Source: Nemertoderma westbladi
Lineage: Eukaryota > Xenacoelomorpha > Nemertodermatida > Nemertodermatidae
DNA: 45,964 nt
Reading direction: 5' to 3'
Assembly (NCBI GenBank): GCA_032718475.1
Contig: JAUCBJ010004384.1
Span: forward strand, 1-45,964
Shown piece by piece: positions 34,348 to 45,964 of the stretch. The stretch's first letter is position 1. Every line of letters begins with the position of its first letter. Position numbers and translations under genes: made by a program. The notes under the pieces are model-generated. The model worked only from the letters and a program-made list of their open reading frames with translations, made no database searches and was not told the DNA's origin.

Positions 34348-35926
34348 TGGACCTAGTATAGAAACATATACTGAAATTAATACAGTACTAACTTTGTTGA
34401 GTTGATTAGATCATAGGTAGGTACTATTCTAATAATTGTTCTGATATCTGTTGCATTGTATTTTCTATGTTTTATATACCAGTCCTGCCAAGAATTAAGT
34501 AGTGCTTTCAGAGTTATATACTGGGCGATATGCGATATATGAAATTGCGTTATTATGATATATTAGTAATAGCTTAAAAAGTTACAAAAAGCATATATTT
34601 CAGCCATTCAAATGAAAGCTTATGGCATTATGATCACATTAGTAACATCACATTTTTAAAAAAATGGAACCATAAAAAATTTATCGAATTTCGCGATAAA
34701 CTATACCGGCGCTTGATCCAGTAAACTTTATTAACCCCCAGTAGCCCACATGATAAAGTTATCACGAAACAGCTTATCATTTGGTGGTCAGTGACCAAAT
34801 TGGAACAAATTTCATCAACAAGTCTTCATCATTTTGAAAAAAGTTAAAATTTCAGTGCAGTCTAATCGGTACTTATATTAAATTTTACTTTTGTATCATT
34901 GTAATTACAATTTTTACTTAAAAATATCAGGTTCTTTGTTTTTAACATTTTCATATGAAGTGCGTAGTATTTTTTATTATTTTTATTATTTTTTATTTGT
35001 TTTTTATATTGTTGCACACATCGAAGTTTTTACCGTATCATTATTAACAGAAAAATTTTAATCATAACTTGCCAACTAAATTTTTTAATGTTTATTGTTT
35101 ATTATTGCAATATGTAAAATTATCAACATTGTGATTTTTACTTACAATCTACGTCGTATAATTTTGAACCCCACTATCTGATTATTGTTTATTTATGTTT
35201 GTAATATGTTATACAGTTATATGTTTGTACCTATAATGTATGTAACTTACCTGCAGTACTTTATAAAATAAATATACGCATATGCGTAGAATCCTTATAG
35301 ATTTGCCAATTCATTGTGTTATATAAGGATTTATGTGCTGTATGTATTAATTTTTGTTTGCATTTGGCGTATTAAACTAAACTAAACTAAACTAAACATA
35401 CCCCAGTTCAGTTGGCGTAGTATAATACAGTGTAGAACAGTCAGCCAGTTTAGGTTGACGCCGTCAAACAAATTCTGAAATTGCGTTGTACAAGTACAAT
35501 CTCCTGTTTCCCCGACTGTAAATGCATTCAAAATAAATATAATTGCTATTGAAAAAAATACATAAACGCGGAAAATTAATTTTTATATCAAATCCGATGT
35601 CAAAATTAGTTAGGGCCTAACCATTTTGTGTAATACTGTACTAGGTTATTTAAATTTATGTTCCGTTCTTTTTTTATTTCAATTTTTAAAAGTGTCAACC
35701 TGATTAGGTTGCCAGAACATGGCCTTGATCTTTATCAGAACCATGCATTGAGACATAGAACATCAGCTCAACAGGTACGGTATGGCCGTTAAGGCCACTG
35801 TACTATATAATAATAATCATCAATGATGCTGACGACAGCAGGCAATCATTCCAGGCATGGAGATCGATCAACTTGCTTTGGGCGGAAAAGCCAACCAACC
35901 ACCATAAGGCAGAATCACCAGCATTC
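34348..35926. other. AT-rich DNA, no gene seen
   Basis: Downstream of the transposase-like gene. An AATAAA hexamer lies near 35267 (TTATAAAATAAATATACG), far from the stop. A stretch near 34525-34550 (CTGGGCGATATGCGATAT) and its loose counterpart near 34685 (TTTCGCGATAAAC) hint at degraded element ends. A CTAAA/ACTAA pentamer run at about 35370-35396 resembles SINE or LINE tails. Confidence 0.5.
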
Positions 35927-36002
35927 TTAATAAATATGTAATAAATACAATGCAGCTGCAATTCAGCATGCCGACCTTAGTACTGTAGTAGCAGTAGTAG
36001 CA
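35927..36002 (+). mobile_element. LINE or SINE 3' tail
   Basis: AGCATTCTTAAT, AATGCAGCTGCAATTCAGCA and TGCCGACCTTAGTA, followed by GTAG trinucleotides, match the 3' end of the LINE at 39645-39692 and of its copy near 37466-37530. The upstream part does not align well, so this is a very short 5'-truncated copy or a SINE that borrowed the LINE tail. Confidence 0.6.
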
Positions 36003-36599
36003 TCGAGCTAATAATATTTTTAAAACAAGGTACACCCCTAGCGGGGTAAAAGCTAATAATATTTAGTCTATAATTAATACAATTTACCCAGAAGAAATGA
36101 TTCAGTTATTAGCTTTATTTGCGGTGTGTGCGAACGGGTTCCCGTTCCACAATAATTATTTAGCTTTCTTTTGACCTAAACTTTTAAATCGAAACGTCAT
36201 CATAGAGATCATATCTGTAGCGTGAATCATAGTATACTCTATTTCTATTGGATGTTTCCCCATGACAATTGAGCAACATTTTACAGCTGACATTGTACAG
36301 TTGTAGAGGCCAGTTTGTTTATTTACATTACAGCATTACAAGTACAACAGTACTGCAGTATGCTGGTATGGACCGATACCAGCTGACCAGGCAGTCAGAT
36401 TGTATGACACTAACCGTATACAGGAGGTGCTACAGTTACCTACTACAGTATTAAGGCCTATAGGAAAAAGATAGGCGGCTGACCGGTATTGCCAGACTGA
36501 TGGCTGGCTGGATGCCAGATGCTGGAATGCTGTCCCCTATTTTAGTCCTGTAGTCGTAGTCAGTCTGTCTGTCTGTCAGTAACTGCAGTAGTCACTAGC
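36003..36599. other. Intergenic DNA, no gene seen
   Basis: Unique sequence rich in CTGCAGTA and CAGTACTG-type short palindromes and GTCTGTCTGTC microsatellite near 36560. No ORF is supported. Confidence 0.5.
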
Positions 36600-37907
36600 C
36601 AGTCGGTGAGAAGTCAAAAATTGGACTTCAAGTCCAATTTTAGACTTCAAGTCCAATTTTGGACTCCAAAGTCCAATATTGGACTTTAGTACAACTCCGA
36701 GTGTACCCATGCTGCCATACTGTACATCGGTATTTAAATCAAAACTGCATCCCGTATCAGTACATATATATTACATAATTACAATGCAACATTATTTTAA
36801 TGATCAAATTAATTATTATATGTATTATAAACAGGCAGACAGGGATCGCACACGTACAGTCAGACATCAGTCAGTCAGTTCAGTAGTTACTTTTTGCGGT
36901 AGTGGTATAGCTTTGCGGTAGCCTTACTGCCTTTGCGGTGTATACCGCGGCAGCGTAGTGGAGTTATAGCTGTATAGTTCATTCATACCCATACTGCCAT
37001 TCCTGTGGTATTTTCGTATGGCAAAAATAAGACTACTGTAAACTGTAACCTATTATGTTATTGAGTTAATGTTTATTGACTAATTGTTTTGATTAGGTTC
37101 ACTGTGTCAAGTTCAAGTACAATGCACACATCTCTGCATCTCCAACCAAACACTATATAACATTGGAGTTGGAGGTGTCTCATTCAGTCATTGGTTCCCC
37201 CAAGCTTGACACTAGAACAAAGCCGCCTCCGCTTTGCAGGACATCGCTTTAAGCCGTGAGGACCAGCCAGTGCACCTCATGGAGTGAATAAGCATGGTGG
37301 ACAGCCCATAACTTTCTTGAGACGCATCTTTCTTACTGTCTTAAAGGACACTGGCCTTGAAGATGCAGATGATCTAGCAAATGTCATGGGCTGATGGGTG
37401 ATAAGGCTGTAAGAGTGTAAGGGAGTTGTGGAGGCGCACTTTTGTCAACAATCCGGCACAGCATTCTTAATACATAATAGGGCCTATATATATAATGCAG
37501 TTGCAATGAATCATGCCGATTGTAGTAGTAGTATGTGGTGAGGTTATAGGGCTCCTTCAATTGGTAAAGTCAAAAGTGGCCGTTTATTATTTAGCTAGAA
37601 AAGCCTGCATCTGTAACCTGTTCCTTTCCCTCAATTGGTTTATGATTATGACGTGTGTTACTTGTTACTTCTGTACTTATTATATGGAGACCCCAACACG
37701 TTAATCAGTTACTAATCCCATTTCATTATCCTGTTATCCAGCCGTTTTATAATACCCTTCCTGTTGTATGGAAAAATTAGAAGAGATGGTGGTAGCATCA
37801 ACTTGTAGTATTTCTTTCTGATAGGGTTCCCATAGCCTTAGACTGCTTGAACTGGAGTCGAAGTCCAATTTTGGACTCAAGTCCAATTTTTGACTTCTCA
37901 CCGACTG
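36600..37907. mobile_element. 1308-bp inverted-repeat element with 5-bp target duplication
   Basis: Both ends begin CAGTCGGTGAGAAGTCAAAA and are perfectly inverted for 29 bases, to ATTGGACTT. Inside each end are further TTGGACTT/AAGTCCAA subterminal repeats. CTAGC flanks both sides (36595-36599 and 37908-37912). The interior has no transposase; it holds a LINE 3' fragment (37096-37535) and one copy of the GTAACCTG module (about 37550-37640). Five-base duplications occur in Transib-type and some other superfamilies; the superfamily is not assigned. Confidence 0.85.
37096..37535 (+). mobile_element. LINE 3' fragment with small internal duplications
   Basis: It matches 39318-39692 of the neighbouring LINE in the same orientation, from GGTTCACTGTGTCAAG to the ATGCCGATTGTAGTAGTAG tail. 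Relative to that copy it has at least five short insertions that mostly repeat adjacent bases, and one deletion of about 21 bp after CAGTGCA. It is not coding. Confidence 0.85.
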
Positions 37908-38103
37908 CTAGCAGAGTAGTCAAATAGTCTGCTAGTACTGTAGTACCTTCGCTTGCTACCTCCTACCTCTGCAGCTCTGTGCTCTACCCAGCTACTTCCA
38001 GAACTGTAGGTCATGTAGGTAGTGTAAGGCTGTAAGGTAAGGTAGGCTTACTGCATACTGTGTCTGTCTGTCTGTGTACCTGTACCGGTACTGTACCGAT
38101 ATC

Positions 38104-39700
38104 TCCTTTGCAGAAGTGAAGGCTGCTGCAAAGAGCATTAAGACCAATCGTGCCAGTGGAGTAGATGGTGTTCCCCCTGAGGTCTTTAAAATACCTGAGG
38201 TTTTAAAGCTCATCTATCCCATCATAGTAGACATGTACCGTACAACAAGAGTCCCACAAGAAATGAAAACAAATAAGTTGGTGCCAGATGCCAGTTCCCA
38301 AGAAGGGCAACCTATGGTTCTTTTCGGGGAATCTCATTGATCTCGATTGCTGCAAAGCTATACAATAGAATTCTATTAAATCGCATCAGGGATCCCATTG
38401 AGAGACTGCTCCGTGGAAATCAGAATGGGTTCCGTAAAGGTCGTGGGACCGACCATGGAGCCCATTTTGGCACTTAGAAGGATAATTGAAGAGTTATCAA
38501 AAAAGAAAGACAGGCATCTGGCTGTTATCTTTATTGACTTCTTCAAGGCCTTTGATTCAGTCTCTCGCTCACGTATGTTCAGCATACTTTCATTATATGG
38601 GATTCCTGATGAAATTATTGCAGCAATCAGATCAGTATACGATGGTTCGACAACATTTGTGTCTACTGTTGACGGTGACACAGAACCATTTGAAGTGTTA
38701 TGGGGCGTCCTCCAGGGAGACACACTTGCACCATTTTTGTTCATAATTGTTGTTGACTATGTTCTACGCATGTCCTTAGATCATCATAATGATGATGGGG
38801 TGATGATAACTCCACCTACTGGCTCCAGAAGTCGAGGAAATCCTGCCAAGTACCTAACTGATCTAGACTTTGCTGATGACTTGGAGTACTCTCAGAATCA
38901 CTAGAGGGAGCCCAACGGCTCTTCAGCTCATTAGAACATGCTGCTTCTAGTGTTGGTCTTTTTATTAACTCGGCAGAAAGACCAAAATTTTGACAGTTAA
39001 CTTTGAAAGTCCTCAGCAAGTCTCTGATCGGATGAGCATAAGCTCAAAAGATGGTATGCTGAGCATGTGGATGACTTCTGCTACCTGGGATCATGGATCC
39101 GGAAGTCAGGTGAGGACCTTCGAATACGTAAGGGAAAGGCATGGGCAGCCTTGAATAGGCTTTCCAGGATTTGGAAGTCACCGAGAATTAATCGGAAACT
39201 TAAGGTCCGATTATTTAGAGCAGCAGTAGTTCCAGTACTCCTCTATGGGAGTCCATGCTGGGCTCTAACTGCTGAGGACACCAAATCTCTGGATGGCACA
39301 TTCACAAGAATGCTACGCCGGGTTCATTGTGTCAAGTACAATGCACACATCTCCAACCAGACACTATATAACATTGGAGGTGTCTCATTGGTTCCCCCAA
39401 GCTTGACACTAGAACAAAAGCGCCTCTGCTTTGCAGGACATTGCTTTCGCCGTGAGGACCAGCCAGTGCATAATCTTGTACTTTGGCAGCCTCATGGAGT
39501 GAATAAGCATGGTGGACAGCCCATGACTTTCTTGAGACGCATCTTAAAGGACACTGGCCTTGAAGATGCGGATGATCTAGCAAATGTCATGGGTGATAGG
39601 GAGTTGTGGCGGTGCAATTTTGTCGATAAGCCGGCACAGCATTCTTAAAAATGCAGCTGCAATGCAGCATGCCGATCCTAGTAGTAGTAGTAGTCTGTGT
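38104..39700 (+). pseudogene. 5'-truncated LINE reverse transcriptase (RTE-like), frameshifted
   Basis: The reading order, across frameshifts, is that of a LINE RT domain: KTNRASGVDGVPPEVF (about 38135), YNRILLNRI and NQNGFRKGRGT (about 38365-38450), VIFIDFFKAFDSVSRSRMF (about 38520), GVLQGDTLAPFLFIIVVDY (about 38703) and LDFADDLE (about 38862, the YADD-box position with F for Y). The C-terminal part is open at 39067-39648: FCYLGSWIRKSG, AWAALNRLSRIW, VVPVLLYGSPCWALT, and a late Cys/His stretch (RLCFAGHCFRREDQPVHNL). The 5' end with an endonuclease is missing. The 3' tail ends in TAG trinucleotides. The copy is dead but young enough to read. Confidence 0.85.
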
Positions 39701-39839
39701 ACCTGTACCGGTACTGTACGGCAGTACGGTACGTACCACTCGGTACCATTCACCATTACCACTTGCACTTGCAGACTTGCTATGTCTGTCTATCCTATCC
39801 AGTTTAAACTTGCATTTTCTATGGGCTGATAGGCCTATG

Positions 39840-40090
39840 GACACTAGTGTCAAATAGGGGAAGGGGACCCTCCTAATATGCTTCTGCTAACTGAAATCAC
39901 CTGCTAATCCTGATATTTAGCAGGTGATAACAATATTCCTAACTCTCGTTTATTATTTTGGTTCCTTTCAACTCGCCTCTGTAACCTGCTCCTTTACTAA
40001 CCGGGCACTAGTGACTTCAGTTTATGTGATTTCAGATTCAGGATTAGCAGGGTAGGACTGTAGGAGGGTTCCCTATTTGACACAAGTGCC
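39840..40090. mobile_element. 251-bp MITE with 8-bp target duplication (hAT-like)
   Basis: The left end GACACTAGTGTCAAATAGGG pairs with the right end, which reverse-complements to GGCACTTGTGTCAAATAGGG. Both continue to CCCTCCTA and later GCTAATCCTGA. The direct repeat GGCCTATG flanks it (39832-39839 and 40091-40098), the 8 bp expected of hAT elements. It contains one copy of the TGTAACCTGCTCC module (about 39945-40000). No coding capacity. Confidence 0.85.
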
Positions 40091-40098
40091 GGCCTATG

Positions 40099-41605
<1,507 letters not shown>

Positions 41606-41845
41606 CTCTCGATGTCCTCTATACTCTTATACTCCTAACTATGTACGTACGCGCGTCTGTGTGTGTCGTGTGATCTTCACTTACTGTATATATATGTAGT
41701 TTGATTCAGAGTCGCCAATATTTTACACAACTGTAATTTTAAATTGCCGGTAATAACTATTTACATATTTGTGTGTAAAGTGGCACTTTACATGTGATGA
41801 TCCGAGTGGCTTTGTTACACGAACGAACGTTAGTGAGTGAGTTAA

Positions 41846-41851
41846 AATAAA
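41846..41851 (+). promoter_or_regulatory. Candidate polyadenylation signal of GABARAP
   Basis: AATAAA in GTTAAAATAAAGCCACG, about 240 bases past the stop codon, a normal distance for a 3' UTR. It is the first canonical hexamer downstream. Confidence 0.6.
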
Positions 41852-42168
41852 GCCACGAGGATCAGAACACTGTAAAGTACTTTGCAACAAGTTTGTTTGT
41901 AGTTTTATTCCAAAATTTTAACATTACGTAATGATTGTACATATATTATAAGTGATAGAAACTGCACAAATTATATTAGTTGCTGTATAAATAAGTGTAA
42001 AAATGACATAAATTATGTTATAAATAAGTTAGCTTATATTTATGGTGGCGTTTGGAGCCATGTTATAATAATATAGCTAGGCCCTACTGGTTACTAATAG
42101 CTATACCCCGCCTACCGGTAGGTAATGCAGTAGGCCTATCTGGCTGTCAGGCAAATTTCCACCTATTT

Positions 42169-42249
42169 TTTACGGGGTATCCAATGACGGCGTTAAGTAA
42201 TGTCCCCTTAGTGGTCATTACTTGACGCCGTCATGGGTTACCACGTAAA
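42169..42249. repeat. Strong hairpin with 34-bp arms
   Basis: The left arm 42169-42202 and right arm 42216-42249 are inverted, with about four mismatches and a 13-base loop (TCCCCTTAGTGGT). The core is ATGACGGCGTTAAGTAATG against CATTACTTGACGCCGTCAT. It lies about 560 bp past the GABARAP stop. A small fold-back element is the simplest reading; a structured RNA is possible. Confidence 0.9.
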
Positions 42250-42473
42250 CAATAACACCAAATACAATACTAAATTTAGAGGCCAATACAATGCTGTAAT
42301 GTCCTCTAAAGTTGTAAAGTGGTAAATAACAACTCGCTGTTAATATTAAAAAGCGTTGAGTGTTACAATTTTGGAATAAAGTAATTAACCGCCTCATTGC
42401 TGTAGATTTGTAGTTTACCTACACGTAGATATAATACATTAGAGGTGCTTATTGATTGTTCGTTATCTATCTG

Positions 42474-42952
42474 TACGTACCGTAACGTACCGTACCGTAC
42501 CGTACCGTACCGTACCGTACCGTACCGTACCGTACCGTACCGTACCGTACCGTACCGTACCGTACTGTACCGTACCGTACCGTACCGTACCGTACCGTAC
42601 CTTACCGTACAGTACCGTACTGTACCGTGCCATACCACGTACCGTACCGTACAGTACCGTACCGTGCCGTACCACGTACCGTACCGTACCGTACCGTACC
42701 GTACCGTACCGTACCGTACCGTACCGTACCGTACCGTACCGTACCGTACCGTACCGTACCGTACCGTACCGTACCGTACCGTACCTTACCGTACAGTACC
42801 GTTCCGTACCGTACCGTACCGTACCGTACCGTACCGTACCGTACCGTACCGTACCGTACCGTACCGTACCGTACCGTACCGTACCGTACCGTACCTTACC
42901 TTACCTTACCGTACCGTACCGTACCGTACCGTACCGTACCGTACCGTACCGT
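42474..42952. repeat. Pentanucleotide CCGTA microsatellite
   Basis: About 480 bp of tandem GTACC/CCGTA with scattered variants (CTTAC, CAGTA, CATAC, CACGTA). An irregular block near 42600-42680 contains CCATACCACGTACCGT and CCGTACCACGTACCGT. All reading frames are open because the unit has no stop, so the RTVPY-type ORFs on both strands are not genes. Confidence 0.97.
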
Positions 42953-43860
42953 GAACTATACTGGGAGTACCTTCTTCTTTATTGTCCAGCTACCTATGAT
43001 TGTTATATATAATAATTAATTACCTTTTTGTATCTGTTATTTCCTTGGTATATATTTATTTTATCGCACGCACTGCTTTATTTCCTTGTAGAAGAAAACA
43101 ACATGATATCTCCCTACTCTTTACTCATTGCTACCCATACCCTAACGTTAGATGGTGGAGGAACTGCCCAATGTTATAATTCATTCAATTATGCGTGGGC
43201 GTGCGGTTTATTTATATAAATTTATTTATTATTTTATTTTGAAATGTATCCATAAACTTTTATATGGAAAAAGTCACCTATAGCCACATTGTTTTTGATA
43301 TGATATTTTATTGTTTGAATTGAAAAGCATCGAAGTTGAAAATGTAATTTGAAAAATTGGTCTGAAAGAATATAAAATCGAACTACCAGCGGTATGCCAG
43401 GGGTTTGTTTTTTTGATACTTCAGAGCAGTAACTGATTGAATACTGTATATAACTGTCCCTGTACTGTTCCTAAACTGTATTTATCCCATGACGAGCGCA
43501 GCGAGGGATATTAACATGAATAAACGAGGCTTAAACGAAACTTAATTTATAATTATACCGGTATATATTCTATAATTACATAATATCGTAACATTATACC
43601 AGCTTATTATACGATACTATACGATCATTATCCATCCATTTCAGGCAATCCATTATAAATAATATATTAATTAAAATAATTAGCTATGAATTTCAACCCT
43701 CTAATGGTCCTCATCAGGCAACTAACAAGAGATTGCATATATAGATTAATATTACACAAGACATTTTACCAGATTTCATTTTTGTAGGAAAATTTCTTAT
43801 TGTTTTGATTAAATAAATCTCTACGAAATACGATAATTTATTATTTATAATCTATTTTAT
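42953..43860. other. AT-rich DNA, no gene seen
   Basis: No supported gene. A 63-codon frame at 43028-43219 starts with hydrophobic residues but has no recognisable domain. Near 43493 the sequence GACGAGCGCAGCGAGGG recalls TCGCTTCGCTCGCG near 24805 in inverted orientation. Confidence 0.5.
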
Positions 43861-43861
43861 G

Positions 43862-43960
43862 ATACAATACTGATACACTACTGATACAATACTGATACAC
43901 TACTGATACAATACTGATACACTACTGATACACTACTGATACACTACTGATACACTATTA
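43862..43960. repeat. 11-bp tandem repeat, about nine copies
   Basis: The unit is ACTGATACACT or ACTGATACAAT. The two forms alternate in the first half and the array becomes uniform ACTGATACACT in the second half. Confidence 0.95.
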
Positions 43961-44961
43961 CTAAACGAAAATTTAATGTCGTATCGCGTCGTATCCTGTT
44001 CCTGCTGAAAAGTACCATTTAATAGCGTTGAACATTGTATATTTATATTGCAGCGTTGAAAGTTTTTGAACTATTCAGCGGCAAAGACCTCGTTTATTTA
44101 TGTAAACCACCCTCGCTGTTCTCGCTCGTTTCATAAATACACTCGAGTAAAAGCACTGAACAGTACTATTTTTCACAAAAATGTAATTAAATAGTTGTAA
44201 TATTAAATGTTTAATAACATCTAAGTGGGTCTGACATCCATGACATTATAAAATTGTTAAACAGAGAAAATGTAGAAAATAAAAAATGGTTAAACAGAAA
44301 AATGTATGTTGGATCGGTCGGCTCTGTATTTTCTCTAGATATCCTACCCTCTCACCCATACATTGCTACGTTATAACACTTATAATCCGCTTATGCATTT
44401 TATTTGGGTAGGTGTAAAACGCGGATCCGGATTCCAAAACTATAAATTCAGAGAAAGGAGCAGGTTACAGTGGCACGTTAAACAATAAACTAAAGTCAAA
44501 AGAACAGGTTATAGTTTTATTTTGGGGAACTCAATATGATCTATAGGTGGTACTTGTCGCATTAGTCTATTCTCTCAGTTATTAATAAATTTTTAACGTT
44601 CCTGCATAAGTTCTACTTTGCAGCGTTACGATAATTTACCAGAAAGCGCTGTTTATCGTTTATACCCAACCCAAATTTTATTTCCTGTAAAGTTTAACAA
44701 ATTATATGATTATATTTGGTAAGTTATATTTAACTGTATTTAGTGTAGTATAATATTAATTATAACATTAATTTTGTGCAAAATGTTACGTATTATTTAC
44801 GCAATAAAAATCGAAGTAATTGAATACCATTTCTACCATAATTCCGGTTTTAATAGTCCATTCTGCTATACGGGTCCTCCCATTGATGATGTCACTCTTT
44901 TGTGTGATTCTTAATCACAGGTTGTCACAAAATTCCTACCTAGCCCCCACTCCCCTAGAGC
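43961..44961. other. AT-rich DNA with one copy of the dispersed module, no gene seen
   Basis: At 44452-44515 (minus orientation) is GAGAAAGGAGCAGGTTACAG followed by AACAATAAAC and a second, weaker AACAGGTTATAG. Otherwise AT-rich sequence without a supported gene. Confidence 0.6.
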
Positions 44962-45600
44962 GCACTGGCTGGTCCTCACGGCGAAAGCAATGTCCTACAA
45001 AGTGGACGCGGCTCCGTTCAGGAGAGATTAATGAAACACCTCCAATGTTGTATAGAGTCTGATTGGAGTTGTGTTCATTGTAGTTGACACAATGAACCCG
45101 ATGTAACATTCTTGTGAAAGTGCCATCCAGAGATTTGGTGTCCTCATCAGTTAGAGACCATCATGGACTTACATATAAGAGTACTGGTTCTACTGCTGCC
45201 CTACATAATCGAACCTTGAAATTCAGTTTCATTCTATGGGAGTTCCAAATCCTGGACAGACTATTCAATGCTGCCCATTCCTTTCCCTTGCGTTTTCGAA
45301 GGTCCTCATCTGACTTCCGGTGTTCCAGATCCATAATCCACATACTGAATCATAATATCCTTTGAGATCAGAGGATTTACTGGTCAGAGACTTGCTGAGG
45401 ACTTTCAAAGTTAATTGTCAAAATTTTGGTCTTCTTCGAGTTAAAAAATAGATCACAACTAGAAGCAGCCTGTTCTAATGAGCTGAGGAGCAGTTGGGCT
45501 CCCTCTAGTGATTCTGAGAGTACTCCTAAGTCATCAGCAAAGTCTAGATCAGTTAGTGTACTTGGTAGGATTTCCTCGACTTCTGGAGCCAGTAGGTCGA
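44962..45600 (-). pseudogene. LINE reverse-transcriptase fragment, inverted copy
   Basis: The minus strand matches 38815-39470 of the LINE above: TGSRSRGNP and LTDLDFADDLG (about 45595-45530), then LSRIWNSHRM and AAVEPVLLYVSP (about 45270-45161), then the AGHCFRREDQP-type stretch near 44980. Both ends are cut, frames are broken, and it lies in inverted orientation about 6 kb from the plus-strand copy. Confidence 0.85.
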
Positions 45601-45835
45601 GTTACCATCACTATAGTAGCCGTAGCTGCAAAATCAGTAGCTGTAACGCGACAGTAGCCGTAACGAGAAATTAGCTGTAACGGGACAGTAGCCATAGGGA
45701 TAACGTACAGTAGCCGTAACGCGACAGTACCGGTAATGGGACAGTATCCGAAACGCAACAGTATCGATAATGGTACAATAGCTGTAACTATGGACACTGG
45801 ACAGTAGCGGTAACATGAGAGTAGCCGTAACAATC
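45600..45835. repeat. Degenerate 17-18-bp tandem repeat
   Basis: About 13 divergent units of the form ACAGTAGCCGTAACGCG, with variants GTAGCTGTAACG, GTATCCGAAACGC and GTACCGGTAATGG. It starts directly where the inverted LINE fragment ends. Units are much less similar to each other than in the larger arrays, so it is old. Confidence 0.8.
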
Positions 45836-45964
45836 TATCAGATCACACACCAGTAATGACCACCTTCTCGATCACTAAAACGGACAATGCAACTACAGGT
45901 CATATTTGGAAGAAACAAGTAGCGAAGAAAGTACACCTTTTTGATACAGCCTCAACTTCGCAAA

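Noticed and set aside
42363-43019. RTVPY and GTVRY repeat ORFs
   Set aside because: Translations of the CCGTA microsatellite, which lacks stops in every frame.

Overview
This is nuclear DNA from an invertebrate animal, judged from animal-type mitochondrial malate dehydrogenase, UBE3B, CEP19 and GABARAP genes, GT-AG splicing in GABARAP, polyadenylation hexamers, LINE reverse-transcriptase fragments and many DNA transposons. The species is not identifiable from the window. The genes are intron-poor and GC-rich at codon third positions, and they sit in AT-rich, repeat-dense DNA.

Layout. 1-10880 is one 27-bp minisatellite of roughly 400 copies. 12197-13249 (-) is an intronless mitochondrial MDH2. 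13560-16258 is transposon debris: a frameshifted MULE transposase, a near-perfect 145-bp palindrome, a poly(C) tract, and a fold-back element whose arms are GGACAATTGCCCC arrays. 16543-21943 (-) is UBE3B in two exons, with a 2.2-kb intron filled by about 45 copies of a 41-bp unit. 22345-23290 (-) is a LINE 3' end. 23577-23817 is a 241-bp inverted-repeat element. 25115-26712 is a 48-bp minisatellite. 28917-29450 (-) is CEP19. 30037-31676 is an inverted-repeat element carrying a tRNA-derived SINE. 32026-34347 (+) is an intact 773-aa transposase-like ORF. 35927-39700 holds an inverted-repeat element with a 5-bp target duplication and several fragments of one LINE family. 39840-40090 is a MITE with an 8-bp target duplication. 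40822-41605 (+) is GABARAP in two exons. The rest is a strong hairpin, a 480-bp CCGTA microsatellite, small tandem repeats and an inverted LINE fragment.

The four host genes are unrelated housekeeping genes (TCA cycle, ubiquitin ligation, ciliogenesis, autophagy) and show no operon logic. The best candidates for something new are three. First, the UBE3B intron cannot be spliced at a GT in frame, and its two ends form an imperfect inverted repeat, as expected of a transposon-derived non-canonical intron. Second, a short module with the core AGGAGCAGGTTACAG recurs at about seven loci and lies inside four inverted-repeat elements whose termini are all different. Third, the 27-bp array keeps one frame open for almost 11 kb, but two other frames are also open, so coding is unproven.
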